A DNA stretch of 64,000 nt from Polyodon spathula (lineage: Eukaryota; Chordata; Actinopteri; Acipenseriformes; Polyodontidae), in the NCBI RefSeq assembly GCF_017654505.1, contig NC_054571.1, positions 1,682,707-1,746,706 of the forward strand, read 5' to 3'. The notes beneath the pieces were generated by a model. It did not search any database, was not told the DNA's origin, and saw only the letters and a program-made list of their open reading frames with translations. The position numbers and the translations under genes are program-made. How positions within the stretch are numbered: position 1 is the stretch's first letter; each line of letters opens with the position of its first letter. This document shows positions 34,958 to 45,562 of the stretch, in pieces.

Positions 34958-35639
34958 TAGAATGTATGAGTGTCGCCTTGATTCACTTTTATCAACGCCT
35001 GTTTTCACTAGATAATAGCAAAGCACACAATCTTACTGAAAAGCAAATCGTTTCCAAAGCCTTACAAAACCAGGAGTGGAGCGCATACACTATACATATA
35101 TACTGTGCGCCTGGCGCATCACTGCATACATCCCAATGAAAAATGCATCATGCATCATGCACAAATATGTATCAGAGGAAACCCGTATAATAGCATTTTG
35201 AAGCAGGTCTTCTTTGTAATTTCCATTGCTCTTGCCGTGTGTATCATTATACAGTAATTGTAATATTATTCATAGGCTACTGTTTTCGTTTTGCACTGGC
35301 GTATTTCATTGGCCTGTAACTGCTGTGTTGACGATTTTCACTCGAGCAGATTCTATTATTCCTATTGAAAAGACGTTCAGGTGAGAATAACGTTAATCTT
35401 CTGTGGGAACTGGAAATGGTGAGACAGGCTTGTTCACGCACCGAGTAAACCCAGACTGCTAATATTTGCATCCACTAGCGGCGAAATTATGCAAAGACAG
35501 ACAGCACTGGTCGGTTTACTGTCAGTGACCACTTTCTTCAGCAACCCCGTCTGCGGTTTTTTTCTTCAAATCCTACCTTTGATTTGATCCCGTTGTCGTT
35601 TCTGATATATACATATGTTACAAAAAATAAATAAATAAA

Positions 35640-35953
35640 GGGAACGCATTCTTTTGTGACCATGATCAGTTAAGGTCTTTGGCGACGGACTGAGGACGTG
35701 GAAAATTAACAACAAAAAAAGCAGAATCTGGACAGGACTCTCGTCCTGCTCTGCGGCTGTGGCAGCGGCGGTGTCCGGGTCCTAGGGTCGAGACGAAGGG
35801 ACTGTACCGGCGGTGATACCTTAGACCTGCGCAAATTCCCCGTACAATGAAAAAAGCCGCTTCAAGATCAACGGATCTTACAGAGGCTGTTCAAACCGGT
35901 TAAAAAAAAAAGAAGAATACCCGACAGGTGATTTGCGAAACGATATTTAAAGG
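35640..35953 (+). promoter_or_regulatory. Putative promoter/5' UTR of the leader exon
   Basis: The stretch 35690-35910 has clearly more CpG than its surroundings (GGCGACGG, GGCAGCGGCGGTGTCCGG, GGTCGAGACG, CCGGCGGTG), as expected near a vertebrate transcription start. No TATA box sits at an obvious position. The last in-frame stop before the start codon is TAA at 35948-35950. The transcription start cannot be set from sequence alone. Confidence 0.35.
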
Positions 35954-36010
35954 ATGCATTTATTTAGGGCCATTTTCCTTCTGCTGATGTTAGGAATCCG
36001 ACCAAGTGAG
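35954..36010 (+). CDS. Putative first coding exon: signal peptide of an unidentified secreted or membrane protein
   Basis: ATG at 35954 opens 19 codons, MHLFRAIFLLLMLGIRPSE, ending exactly at GAG followed by the donor GTGAGA (36011). A stop codon (TAA) lies in frame one codon before the ATG, which fixes the start. The peptide has a basic residue, a run of nine hydrophobic residues and a turn, as expected for a signal peptide. A first exon carrying only a signal peptide and followed by a long intron is common for neuronal receptors and adhesion molecules. The exon ends in phase 0. Later exons were not found in the remaining 28 kb, apart from the 500-N gap. I cannot assign a family. Confidence 0.45.
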
Positions 36011-36016
36011 GTGAGA

Positions 36017-36071
<55 letters not shown>

Positions 36072-36583
36072 CATAATTTGACCGCGAAAGTGTGTTTTTT
36101 TTCAGGTTAGATTATTAGACGTATACTGCCTGGCTGATTGAAAATATTGATTTTGAAACAAACAAACAGAAACTAATACGCATGAACGCATCCGGATGAA
36201 CCGCCAGCAAGAGGGATAAAATAAACAAACAAACACATAAAATAAACGTTTCACCTAGACGGGACTTACCTGCCCTGTCATTCTTTGCTGATTTGATTGT
36301 TGCTAAACTAACTAGGTGTTTGAGGATACCGCTGGAGATGGTAATATTGTGAGGGTGTCAATACAGTACGGTTACGCATATGGGCAGTATACAGGATATG
36401 TGGATTGCACGGCAAGCTGTAACCACGATAAGGTGGCAGCATGTTGCCGTGAATGTGTGTGGACAACAAACAAACGATGGCTTTTACTTATCAGTAGGAA
36501 GTGCTAACTGATAAGAAAACGTTTTAAACATAATAGGTCTATTTGGAACTGAGTAGAGGTAGGGTACTGATGTTCTTATAGTG

Positions 36584-36639
<56 letters not shown>

Positions 36640-37692
36640 ATTTTGGCAAATCTGGTGCACGATCGATATCTGCCTGAGTCCAGTCAAACTTTCCTCCAAC
36701 AGTCCAAAACAAGACAATACCGAGATTAGGATACATACAGATCCAGCAAATTTCCCTGCTAGATGTAGCGAGGACGATAGGCTGGAAACACATTTGAATG
36801 TCTTTCCTCATTCAAAACATGCACCAATGCGCGTCTTCCCTGTGTAACGCGTGTTTGGGTTGAACAGTGTTGCTTTTATAAGATACGAGACACTCGTTTT
36901 AAATTGAGCGTTTCATTGCAGCCGAGTTTGTAATACGCACTGAGCGGTTCAAAGAACCCTCCAAGGACAATTACCATTGTGTCGGTGCTCTCGCAGTGTT
37001 TATCTGCAGCTAATAGAGGGGGTTAGAAGTTATTAACACTTTTTTTTTTTAATTTAAGGAGGTAGATTGTTCACAGTTTTTGCAGCTGCCTAACTATTGG
37101 CACATAAATACATTGCTTTGCAAAGCTGATTTTTTTTTTTTTTTTTCAAATTCAAAAATGACGTACGGTATTTGGTGGTGTAATTTGGCAGGCCAATAAG
37201 CAAGTTCGCGTTATTGTTAAATATAACGCGTTTTTCTTCTAATAAAAAAACATCTAATGCCACAGCCCAAAGTCTATCCATCGCTGAGTGCCCGTTTTTA
37301 GGATTTTTACTTATAATGGTAGCAACTCACGCAGCGTCTCCAGATATTTTCTAATGATATTACGAAGTTGGCGTCACGAAGTACAATAAAAAATCCTGAC
37401 ATTAGTAACATGTGGTTTCAGGTTTTTTTCCCAGACTGAATTAAATTAGCGTTCAAAAACTGCCTTCAAAAAATTGTCTCCCGGTTGGAGTATAATGACA
37501 GAGGGGAACGTATCATGGTTGGGTGGCTAGGGGGGAAAAAACCGATAACCGTGTGGCTGTTTTCACAACTACAAAGTGTTATATTTTTGTAACCAATTCC
37601 CTCATTTCGAAAGGGAGGGCTTCTGTTCCCGGCTTCAACAAGTTGTTCACTTTTAATTTACTTACCTGGAAATTACCTTTTTCCCACCATCC

Positions 37693-37789
<97 letters not shown>

Positions 37790-38635
37790 ACATTGGTAAT
37801 TTGTCTGCGCAAACGGGAATGCCAACGTCACTTTCCCCGACCAGTTAACGAAGCCACGTTGGCAGGTGTTGCTTCGAAAGGCTACCTGAACGTTGAGCTT
37901 CACAAGACCGTGCCTGATAGCGTTTAAAGCACCGACAGAAGGAGAGTGTTCGTTGACCTGATAAATTGTTCACATGGTAGTTGAATGTTTAAACCTTTTT
38001 GCTATTTTCAGGCAGATTTGTGCTTTTTCACACGTTTAATTCTCAGTATCAAAACTGTTTCAGTGCTGTGTTAAATAAGAACACATAAACAAATAAATAC
38101 ATACAAATCAGGCAACAAGAAGTGTGGGAAATGTATATTTTGCAGATTTTTAATCAAACATTTCATGTTTTAAAGCAGTTCACTTATTTTATGCGGTTTA
38201 CCCTTTTCTCAGACATTTACTGTGCTTGGCCACGGTTAGCGGTGGTTAGCGGTGGTTAGCTATGTTGGAAGGCAAGGGACAGTGGCACTGGTGTGCAAGG
38301 CAGTGTTGTGTGATGCACTGTCATTCTGACCCCTGTAGGGAAGGTTAAAGGCTTCATAACCACAAAAGCACGCAAGCCTGGCTCTTTTGCACAGCGGTTA
38401 AGACACTCGTTTGCAGTAGGCGTGTGCACTAGTTTGCACCCAGTCTCCACCCTGTTACACTGGTGCAGTGACATAAACATATTAATATAGGAGACATGTG
38501 CACAGGTTACATGGACAGCATTTGTGAAAATGTTCGTAAGCTAGTTGTTAACAGTTAATAAGCTACAAGTTCCCCTTTAAATAAAGTGTGCCCATCTTAC
38601 TCTGCTGCCCATGCCATCATAATGTACAGCTAATA
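36011..38635. other. Probable first intron, with microsatellites
   Basis: Contains (ATT)n at 36018-36070, (ATT)n at 36588-36638 and a 91-bp pure (AT)n at 37695-37786. Three GGTGGTTAGC units lie at 38230-38260. No exon or transposon recognised. Confidence 0.45.
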
Positions 38636-38882
38636 TCATGTAATCAAAGAAACTACAAAACGATATCGCAAAAGTCTACCAGAAGCCATAATAGTAGTAC
38701 AGTATTTCATGCTATTTTTTTTTTCAATTTGTCAGTTTTTCATGAAGTATATGGAAAACTAAAGCAGTGTGTAATTCAACATGTTAACGTAACTTTATTT
38801 GGCAGGTTTTCATTTGACTTTATGAAGCAAAATTAGTTCATTCTGTAGTTTGATGAAAAACTTTCTGCCAGAGATGTGCAGC
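38636..38882 (-). mobile_element. Tc1/mariner-like MITE, copy 6 (one end lost)
   Basis: The interior ATGTAATCAAAGAAACTACA, CTACCAGAAGCCATAATAGT, CAACATGTTAACG and CTTTATGAAGCAAAATTAG is shared with copies 4 and 5. A diverged right end (..CTGCCAGAGATGTGCAGCT) is present. The left inverted end is missing. Confidence 0.65.
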
Positions 38883-39611
38883 TATACTCTGTTAGTTTTG
38901 GCAAGAGATTGCTTTTCTTCAGCAAGGGCAAAAAAGCCTTAAATTTCACTGGTCGTTTCACTGTGAGTTGTTGGAATTGGGAATTAAGAAGATTAAAAGG
39001 CTCGGGATCTCGGAATTAAATCTCTCCTCGGAACTGTGGACACTTTCCAGATTGGAACACACAGCAAGGTGTTTAATAACCTTTCTGTTTTTTTTTTTTA
39101 AATCTTGTAGCCTCTTTAGTTTCTCTAAAGCTTAAAGCTATAGGCAGGTTGTTTATAGATTCTTGGGTTAAAAGTTTCCGAGAATGGAATGTAATTGGGA
39201 CTTTGGCAAAAAAAAAAAAAAAAAAAATCATCTATTGGAAGCTATAACTTATTTTTATACAGAGCCATTTATTATGGGCTGCTATTTTTTTTTTTAAATC
39301 AGAGTTATAATAAACACATTAATAACTACGCCAATTAGTTTCAGGAGAGATTAATATTTGCAGAACTGTTGGGGGAGAGCACTGGCACCCCAAAAAAATG
39401 TTTCGATAAACAATAAGTCCAATTATCAGAATGGAAAAAATTTATATCTAATCTCAATTCATTACATCCCCTCTGTGCACCAGAGTTCACCCCTCCCCAG
39501 ACTCTACCTGATTTTTGGCTTCATCTAATGGGGAGGACAGCTGTCCTGCAAAGTTACTAAGTTACTGGACTCAGCCATTGAACTCAGCCTGGCTAGTCTC
39601 TTCCCAGTTAA
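38883..39611. other. Unassigned sequence
   Basis: A run at 39209-39227. No repeat or exon recognised. Confidence 0.35.
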
Positions 39612-39817
39612 CAGGGATGTCAGTAAGACTCCCATCGCATAGCAAACCATTCCTGGGAATAAGACTCCCATTTGCCCGTTGATCCACTCCTGGTTTCACT
39701 ATGGGTTTAATAAGACCCACCTGAGCTTGTTATCTATACACTGTGGCTAATCAAGCTTGTAGTAAAAACTGGGATGGGTGAAACTGCTATGCAACAGGAG
39801 TCTTATTGCCATCCCTG
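39612..39817. mobile_element. hAT-like MITE (206 bp)
   Basis: Left end CAGGGATGTCAGTAAGACTC, right end AGTCTTATTGCCATCCCTG, inverted. Inner arms GCATAGCAAACC and CTGCTATGC extend the complementarity. CAGGG termini are typical of hAT elements. The flanking 8 bp (CCAGTTAA and AGTAAAGG) are not a clean duplication. No transposase. Confidence 0.65.
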
Positions 39818-39965
39818 AGTAAAGGTTGCTGAACCCATTTCACCCTCCCTGACCCACAGGAATGGAAAGGAAAGCTCAGAGCTTCCTGTGAGCATCCAAA
39901 CATATCAACTGGACCAGGATTCAAACCTGCAGACTCCTGCTTGCATTGATCAGCTTGAAGTGATA

Positions 39966-40275
39966 CGGTAGTGCCGTCACTGGGAGAACCACAGGGCATC
40001 CTGATGATATACTGTATGCAGTAGTGCCAACACTGGGAGAACCACAGGGCACGCTGATGATATACTGTATGCAGTAGTGGAGAACCACAGGGCACCCTGA
40101 TGATATACTGTATGCAGTAGTGCCATCACTGGGAGAACCACAGGGCATCCTGATGATATACTGTATGCAGTAGTGCCATCACTGGGAGAACCACAGGGCA
40201 CCCTGATGATATACTGTATGCAGTAGTGCCGTCACTGGGATAACCACAGGGCACCCTGATGATATACTGTACAGA
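39966..40275. repeat. 53-bp minisatellite, about 6 units
   Basis: Unit GTAGTGCCATCACTGGGAGA, ACCACAGGGCACCCTGATGA, TATACTGTATGCA, with period 53 bp (starts at 39968, 40021, 40074). One unit has an internal deletion. Fifty-three is not a multiple of three. Confidence 0.95.
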
Positions 40276-40890
40276 GATCAACTGTGAGATTCCAATATTG
40301 CAAAGAAATACCTGGTTCTTTTTCCTTGTTCTACCTTTCTGAAAGGGTGATGCTTCCTCTCTCGTCAAGCTTTCCTGAATTAAAACCACCGCGGGCCATG
40401 TTAAAATGCAAGCAGTAATTATCCAAGAGCAACGACCCGACTTCTGCCTGCTTTAGTCATCTCTAACCCCGGGCTCATTATGACTTTGCTTTAGCGAGCT
40501 TACATCCACAGTGCTTACAGTATGATAAAGTGAAAGAAGAGCTTGTGTTGCAAAAGCGATTATTCTGGCATTTCATCAGCTTTGGTGCTTATTTCACTCC
40601 ACCATGGATAATATATATATATATGTATATATAAACCATTTGTAATGTATTGTAAGCAAATAGATTTTACAACCTTCTCAGTTTTGAGAAGCTTCTTAAA
40701 TCCTGTTACAGCAGACTCACACTGCTATGCAATCAGTTTTTGCCACTCTGAACTGCCTTGCTAATGAGTGTATGGATTTGGAGAGTCTGTCCCTTGGTTA
40801 TGTAATTACCTCTCAAGACCAGCATTAGCTAGAGGCTTTACTAGTCGTCCTGTTAGCTCAGCATGCAGAAGTCTCATCAGCAGGCATTTT
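40276..40890. other. Unassigned sequence
   Basis: A short (AT)n at 40612-40633. No repeat recognised. Confidence 0.35.
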
Positions 40891-40968
40891 CAAGAGCTGT
40901 GTGTGGTTGTTGGATGCCGCAACTACAGCTACATGAAAGACAAGCAGCTGTCATTTTCTGAACCTCCG
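40891..40968 (+). pseudogene. THAP-domain-like fragment
   Basis: An open frame reads QELCVVVGCRNYSYMKDKQL followed by SF. C-x4-C, then a polar stretch and Ser-Phe, is the start of a THAP zinc finger, as in P-element-like transposases and THAP proteins. The downstream Cys-x2-His half and the AVPTIF-type motif are absent before the frame turns to AT-rich sequence and the assembly gap. It could be the first exon of a decayed P-like transposase or a chance match. Confidence 0.3.
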
Positions 40969-41221
40969 AATTGGCGTTTTATTCATGGTAAACATGGTTA
41001 TACTTACAGTATAAATTACAGTAATGCACAATTATAACTTATACCAAATAATAATAATAACAATACTGTAACGCGAAGATTAATTTTAGTAATAAAAGCA
41101 GTATGCATTAATTTGCTCGATGCCTTTTTAAAAGTACGTTCTAGTGGTGGTGTTTATTTATTTTTAGAATTGAATGTCTTTTTCAGCTTTGACAGCTGTT
41201 AATGTCATTTCAAATTTCACA

Positions 41222-41721
41222 NNNNNNNNNNNNNNNNNNNNNNNNNNNNNNNNNNNNNNNNNNNNNNNNNNNNNNNNNNNNNNNNNNNNNNNNNNNNNNN
41301 NNNNNNNNNNNNNNNNNNNNNNNNNNNNNNNNNNNNNNNNNNNNNNNNNNNNNNNNNNNNNNNNNNNNNNNNNNNNNNNNNNNNNNNNNNNNNNNNNNNN
41401 NNNNNNNNNNNNNNNNNNNNNNNNNNNNNNNNNNNNNNNNNNNNNNNNNNNNNNNNNNNNNNNNNNNNNNNNNNNNNNNNNNNNNNNNNNNNNNNNNNNN
41501 NNNNNNNNNNNNNNNNNNNNNNNNNNNNNNNNNNNNNNNNNNNNNNNNNNNNNNNNNNNNNNNNNNNNNNNNNNNNNNNNNNNNNNNNNNNNNNNNNNNN
41601 NNNNNNNNNNNNNNNNNNNNNNNNNNNNNNNNNNNNNNNNNNNNNNNNNNNNNNNNNNNNNNNNNNNNNNNNNNNNNNNNNNNNNNNNNNNNNNNNNNNN
41701 NNNNNNNNNNNNNNNNNNNNN
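41222..41721. other. Assembly gap (500 N)
   Basis: Exactly 500 N, a conventional placeholder length, so the real distance is unknown. The 183-221-residue open frames spanning it are meaningless. Confidence 1.
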
Positions 41722-42377
41722 TGTTTAATGGTTTTTTAAATCCAATGGCCTGATGGCAAAACAACAGTAAATAATAACAATGGTAATGAAACAATACAGG
41801 TTTTTTGTAATCCGCGGGTTGGCCCCGAAATAATTTTAGTTCACCCACACGTAACACAAACACAGACACAAACACCAGTCCACAGTGCGTGGTGAATACA
41901 GTTCTTTAGTGTTAAACAAAAGTGCATTGTTGTTTATTCCATTTGAGTGCTGGCCTTTGGCGACAGCTCTGGATCATGTTAGCCGTTCAAATAATTACAA
42001 ATAGTATTATTGACGACAAACAAAAAACAAACAAAACACTCACGTTTCACAGCACAGGTTCTCCTTCTGGTTCTTTAATATAACCATTCAAAAAGCAACA
42101 GATCGCATCACTATGTCCCCTTTTTATAACGTCACCCATGACCCCTTGACCAACGAGCGCATCGGCTCCTCCAATCCGTAAATGCCACGCCATTTCCAGT
42201 CGGATTCATTGTGTTCATATACCGTAGCTTTGCCCCCTTTCTAGATGGCTGACTTCTACTTAACCCTGGGAATAAGCTGTCATGCCATTTAGTCCAGGGT
42301 ATTCTGTTTCCTTTGTGCAGCTGCCTCGCAGGTCAGGAGGGAGATCTAACACCTAGAATCATTCGATCTCTGTCACA
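41722..42377 (-). mobile_element. Probable LTR fragment, antisense, abutting the gap
   Basis: A-rich, T-poor plus-strand sequence with AAACAAAAAACAAACAAAACAC blocks, CCCTTTTTATAACGTCACC (a TATA box on the minus strand) and the terminal-type CTCTGTCACA at 42368-42377 resembles the other antisense LTRs in the window. The left end is not defined and no target duplication was found. Confidence 0.35.
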
Positions 42378-42629
42378 GGGTGTTAGGTAGAAGTGCTATA
42401 AACACAGGATCATTACTTGCATTGTAATCTTGTAATTTGCGTCTCACAAATCTTGTTTGAGTGCTTTAATAATAAATTGCATAAAAGTCATTAGTGGAAA
42501 GTTCCACTGGGATTCTGCTTAATCATATTATATTTTAATGTTATCACTTAGTGGGTTGGATTTCATTTTTTCATCAAAGAAGAAGTTAATTAAAACTGGA
42601 GTTTTGAAAATATGCCCTTTTTTGGTTCT
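42378..42629. other. Unassigned sequence
   Basis: No repeat or exon recognised. Confidence 0.35.
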
Positions 42630-43320
42630 GTTAGGTTGAAGTGTTTAAAATCGTAAAAGCAGTTGACACAGTTAACCTTAACCAAGGACCGGAGGGGACA
42701 CAGTTGGGAATTAAGTGGAGATAGACTTCTTCACACAGAGAGTGGTGAGGGGGATGGAATGGGTTACCTAGTCATGTTGCTGAAGGAGACTCTTCTTCAC
42801 ACAAAGAGTGGTGAGGATGGAATGGGTTACCTAGTCATGTTGCTGAAGGAGACTCTTCTTCACATAGAGAGTGGTGAGGGGATGGAATGGGTTACCTAGT
42901 CATGTTGCTGAAGGAGACTCTTCTTCACACAGAGAGTGGTGAGGGGATGGAATGGGTTACCTAGTCATGTTGCTGAAGGAGACTCTTCTTCACACAGAGA
43001 GTGGTGAGGGGATGGAATGGGTTACCTAGTCATGTTGCTGAAGGAGACTCTTCTTCACACAGAGAGTGGTGAGGGGATGGAATGGGTTACCTAGTCATGT
43101 TGCTGAAGGAGACTCTTCTTCACACAGAGAGTGGGGAGGGGATGGAATGGGTTACCTAGTCATGTTGCTGAAGGAGACTCTTCTTCACACAGCGAGTGGT
43201 GAGGGGGTGGAATGGGTTACCAATTTGTTAATGCTGAGTCATTGTGATCCTTTAAGACTACAATGAATGTAGTATTGATGGGCTAAATAGCCTCCTCTCA
43301 TTCGTTCATTTTCTTATGAT
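42630..43320 (+). mobile_element. CR1/L2-clade-like LINE reverse-transcriptase 3' end with internal expansion
   Basis: The left part reads EVFKIVKAVDTVNLNQ in one frame. It continues to a GIKWR-like piece, then FFTQRVVRGWNGLP. This is the C-terminal pattern of non-LTR reverse transcriptases (..FKI.., ..FFTQRVV..WN.LP..). The right end GGGCTAAATAGCCTCCTCTC, ATTCG.TC resembles 55735-55765. Homologous sequence, reversed and unexpanded, lies at 47082-47545 and 48550-49013. The part 42730-43200 is amplified as a 65-bp tandem repeat. Confidence 0.6.
42730..43200. repeat. 65-bp minisatellite inside the LINE tail, 7 units
   Basis: Unit: CACAGAGAGTGGTGAGGGGA, TGGAATGGGTTACCTAGTCA, TGTTGCTGAAGGAGACTCTTC. 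The CTAGTCATGT motif recurs at 42896, 42961, 43026 and 43091, giving exactly 65 bp. The period is not a multiple of three, so each unit shifts frame. The array therefore arose after coding function was lost. Confidence 0.95.
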
Positions 43321-43629
43321 ATGGTCCAAGGAGTTTTTGTGGAAAGAAGAGCAGGAAAAGTGAGAAAATACAGACCGGAAAGCAAGATTGGAAACTTTGA
43401 CTGTGAATTAAAATGTAATACCTCCAGGAGAGAGAACACATCTGCCGGAGTGAGGGCTCAGGCAGTGAAAAAGAAGAAAAATGTAATGAAATGTTTTTAA
43501 TAATTAACCCATTTCAGGAAGAGTGAATCCTTTCACAAGTTTATCCAGACAGTAAAACATCTTGAAGGTTTTTAAGAAATGGTTGCTTTCCTACACCTAG
43601 TGAAAGAATAAGGGCACCCCCACATGCAG

Positions 43630-44130
43630 ATTCCAGATTGCACTGTATGGAGGAGCGAGCTGAGATGCTGGTCTGCTTCACTTTGCACTGTGTGCAGGAA
43701 CGAGTTGAGACGCTGTTCTGCTTCACTTTACACTGCGTGCAGGAGCGAGCTGAGATGCTGGTCTGCTTCACTTTGCACTGCATGGAGGAGCGAGCTGAGA
43801 TGCTGGTCTGCTTCACTTTGCACCACATGGAGGAGCGAGCTGAGACTCTGGTCTGCTTCACTTTACACTGCGTGCAGGAGTGAGCTGAGACACTGGTCTG
43901 CTTCACTTTGCACCATGTAGAGGAGCAGCGAGCTGAGACGCTGGTCTGCTTCACTTTGTACTGCATGTGCAATGGTAATGAAACAATACAAAAAAGCTGT
44001 ATTGTGAGCTGAGTGAGCTGAGACGCTGGTCTGCTTCACTTTGCACCACGTAGAGGAGCAGCGAGCTGAGACGCTGGTCTGCTTCACTTTGCACTGCGTG
44101 AAGGAGCAAACTGAGATGCTGGTCTGCTTC
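43630..44130. repeat. 45-bp minisatellite, about 10 units, open on both strands
   Basis: Unit AGCGAGCTGAGATGCTGGTC, TGCTTCACTTTGCACTGCGT, GCAGG, with period 45 bp. A 45-50-bp interruption (CAATGGTAATGAAACAATAC, AAAAAAGCTGTATTG) splits it at 43970-44010. Since 45 is divisible by three, open frames of 143 codons (-) and 98 codons (+) result, each with a 15-residue repeat. There is no signal peptide, splice site or unique flanking domain, so I do not call a gene. Confidence 0.9.
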
Positions 44131-44244
44131 ACTTCCTTATAGTTTTATCTGAGAATCGAGCTTTTCAAAGTTGTTGAAACTCCCTTAGAAAAGCTGAGCA
44201 CATTAAATAAGCATGTCAATTATTCAGTTTCCTCATTTAGCACA

Positions 44245-44370
44245 GTTAATAGTGTTTTCCAATATGTTTACCATACCTCTCTGGGCTCTGTAATGCTTTC
44301 CTATGGTATACCATGCTTTCACTGTGCTTTAGTACACTTTGCTATGCTTTTACTATGGGAAAACTTTAGC
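44245..44370 (-). repeat. Family R2, copy e
   Basis: Reverse-orientation motifs TGTTTACCATACCTCTCTGG, GCTCTGTAATGCTTTCC, ACCATGCTTTCACTGTGCTT, TAGTACACTTTGCTATGC, TTTTACTATGG. Confidence 0.7.
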
Positions 44371-44788
44371 ATGTTATTAGTAAGCAGGCAGTGTGAGTTT
44401 TCCTTGCCCCAGCGCTAGATGTTTTAATGCCAGGTGTAGCAATTAGAGGTTACAAGATCACTTTATAACATGCTTTATTATATACAAAACCATTTTTAAG
44501 TTTTAGTGTCCTCAGATGAATCCTCCTAGCTTCAGACACTCTGCCAGCACCAATTTGCTTTGCTCCTGACGGCTTATACTGTGTCAGCTAATGTCGTTTT
44601 GAAGACATGAAATTAGCATAATGCCAGCGGTGGCTGGCTAACTTAATCATCATGCAGCCCGCGACGTCATTCATGTGATCCTGAGGAGGAAGGGAAATAA
44701 GTTAGAAAAGAAGAGCAGGCTTGATCAATGTGCATGGAGGGCAGGGATGGCAGGGGGGGCAAGGGTGGCAGAGAAGGCAGGGGGCATG
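44371..44788. other. Unassigned sequence
   Basis: Non-repetitive. 44585-44690 (TCAGCTAATGTCG, GAAATTAGCATAATGCC) could be conserved non-coding DNA. Untested. Confidence 0.3.
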
Positions 44789-44862
44789 GTGTAGAGCAGA
44801 GCAGAGTAGAGTATGGCAGAGTACAGTTTAGTAGAGTATAGTAGAGTAGAGTAGTGTAGCAG
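44789..44862. repeat. (GTAGA)n/(GCAGA)n pentamer tract
   Basis: Imperfect pentamer repeats such as GAGCAGAGCAGAGTAGAGTA and TAGTAGAGTAGAGTAG. Confidence 0.85.
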
Positions 44863-44999
44863 GCAGTTAAAACTAAAGAAAGTACAGTGCCCCCTGCTGA
44901 TTATGTATGACATTTAACTACCGGCAGGTCTAAACATCAAAACAAAGGAGGAGGGGGAATCGAGAGCTGCGTTCATTAAAAGTTTCAAGGCAGCCGTCT

Positions 45000-45265
45000 C
45001 GGCAGGACTGTCTGTGCAGGGGTCTTGGCAGGACTGTCTGTGAGGAGGCTCGAGGCAGGGCTGTCTGTGCAGGGCTCGAGGCAGGGCTCGAGGCAGGGCT
45101 GTCTGTGCAGGGCTCGAGGCAGGACTGTCTGTGCGGAGGCTCGAGGCAGGACTGTCTGTGCAGGGCTTGAGGCAGGACTGTCTGTGCGGAGGCTTGAGGC
45201 AGGACTGTCTGTGCAGGGCTCGAGGCAGGACTATCTGTGCTGGGCTCGAGGTAGGGGTCTCGGCA
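45000..45265. repeat. 26-27-bp minisatellite
   Basis: Unit GGCAGGACTGTCTGTGCAGG followed by GCTCGA, or GCGGAGGCTCGA, about 10 units. The Gly/Arg/Gln-rich open frames are by-products. Confidence 0.9.
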
Positions 45266-45429
45266 GGGTTGCCTCCTCTGAGTTTAATTAATACACTGAA
45301 ACAGCTTTCCTTACAAATTATCTGTTTTGAGATTTAAAGATGAAAAGCAGACACTTCTACTTTTAATAGAACATTCTTATCTTAATTCCACTGAAGTGAT
45401 TGTGAATTGGAGCTCTCTCCCTCATAAAA

Positions 45430-45560
45430 GTTCCACATTGTAAAAGTATAGCAAAGTGTAATAAAGCATAATGAATGCATGACACAGCATAGGTAAGCAT
45501 TGTAAAGTATATTAATAAACATGGCAAACCAGGGTAAACTATGCTAAATGCATAGGATAG
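45430..45560 (+). repeat. Family R2, copy f
   Basis: Motifs AAAGTATAGCAAAGTGTAAT, AAAGCATAATGAATGCATGA, AGCATAGGTAAGCATTGTAA, ACATGGCAAACCAGGGTAAA, in order. It runs into the piggyBac-like MITE at 45563. Confidence 0.75.
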
Positions 45561-45562
45561 CC

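Noticed and set aside
34594..34995. Poly-Phe/poly-Gly protein frame
   Set aside because: It is the translation of the C(32)-(AAG)n tract and an adjoining MITE.
36316..36507. Possible second exon after the leader (frame beginning MFEDTAGDGNIV)
   Set aside because: No convincing polypyrimidine tract before it (CTAACTAG only), and the spacing from the first exon is unusually short. No family resemblance.
41174..41875. Open frames of 183-221 codons
   Set aside because: They consist almost entirely of undetermined residues from the 500-N gap.
43541..43972. 143-codon Cys/Lys/Ser repeat protein
   Set aside because: It is explained by the 45-bp satellite. The flanks give no independent coding evidence.
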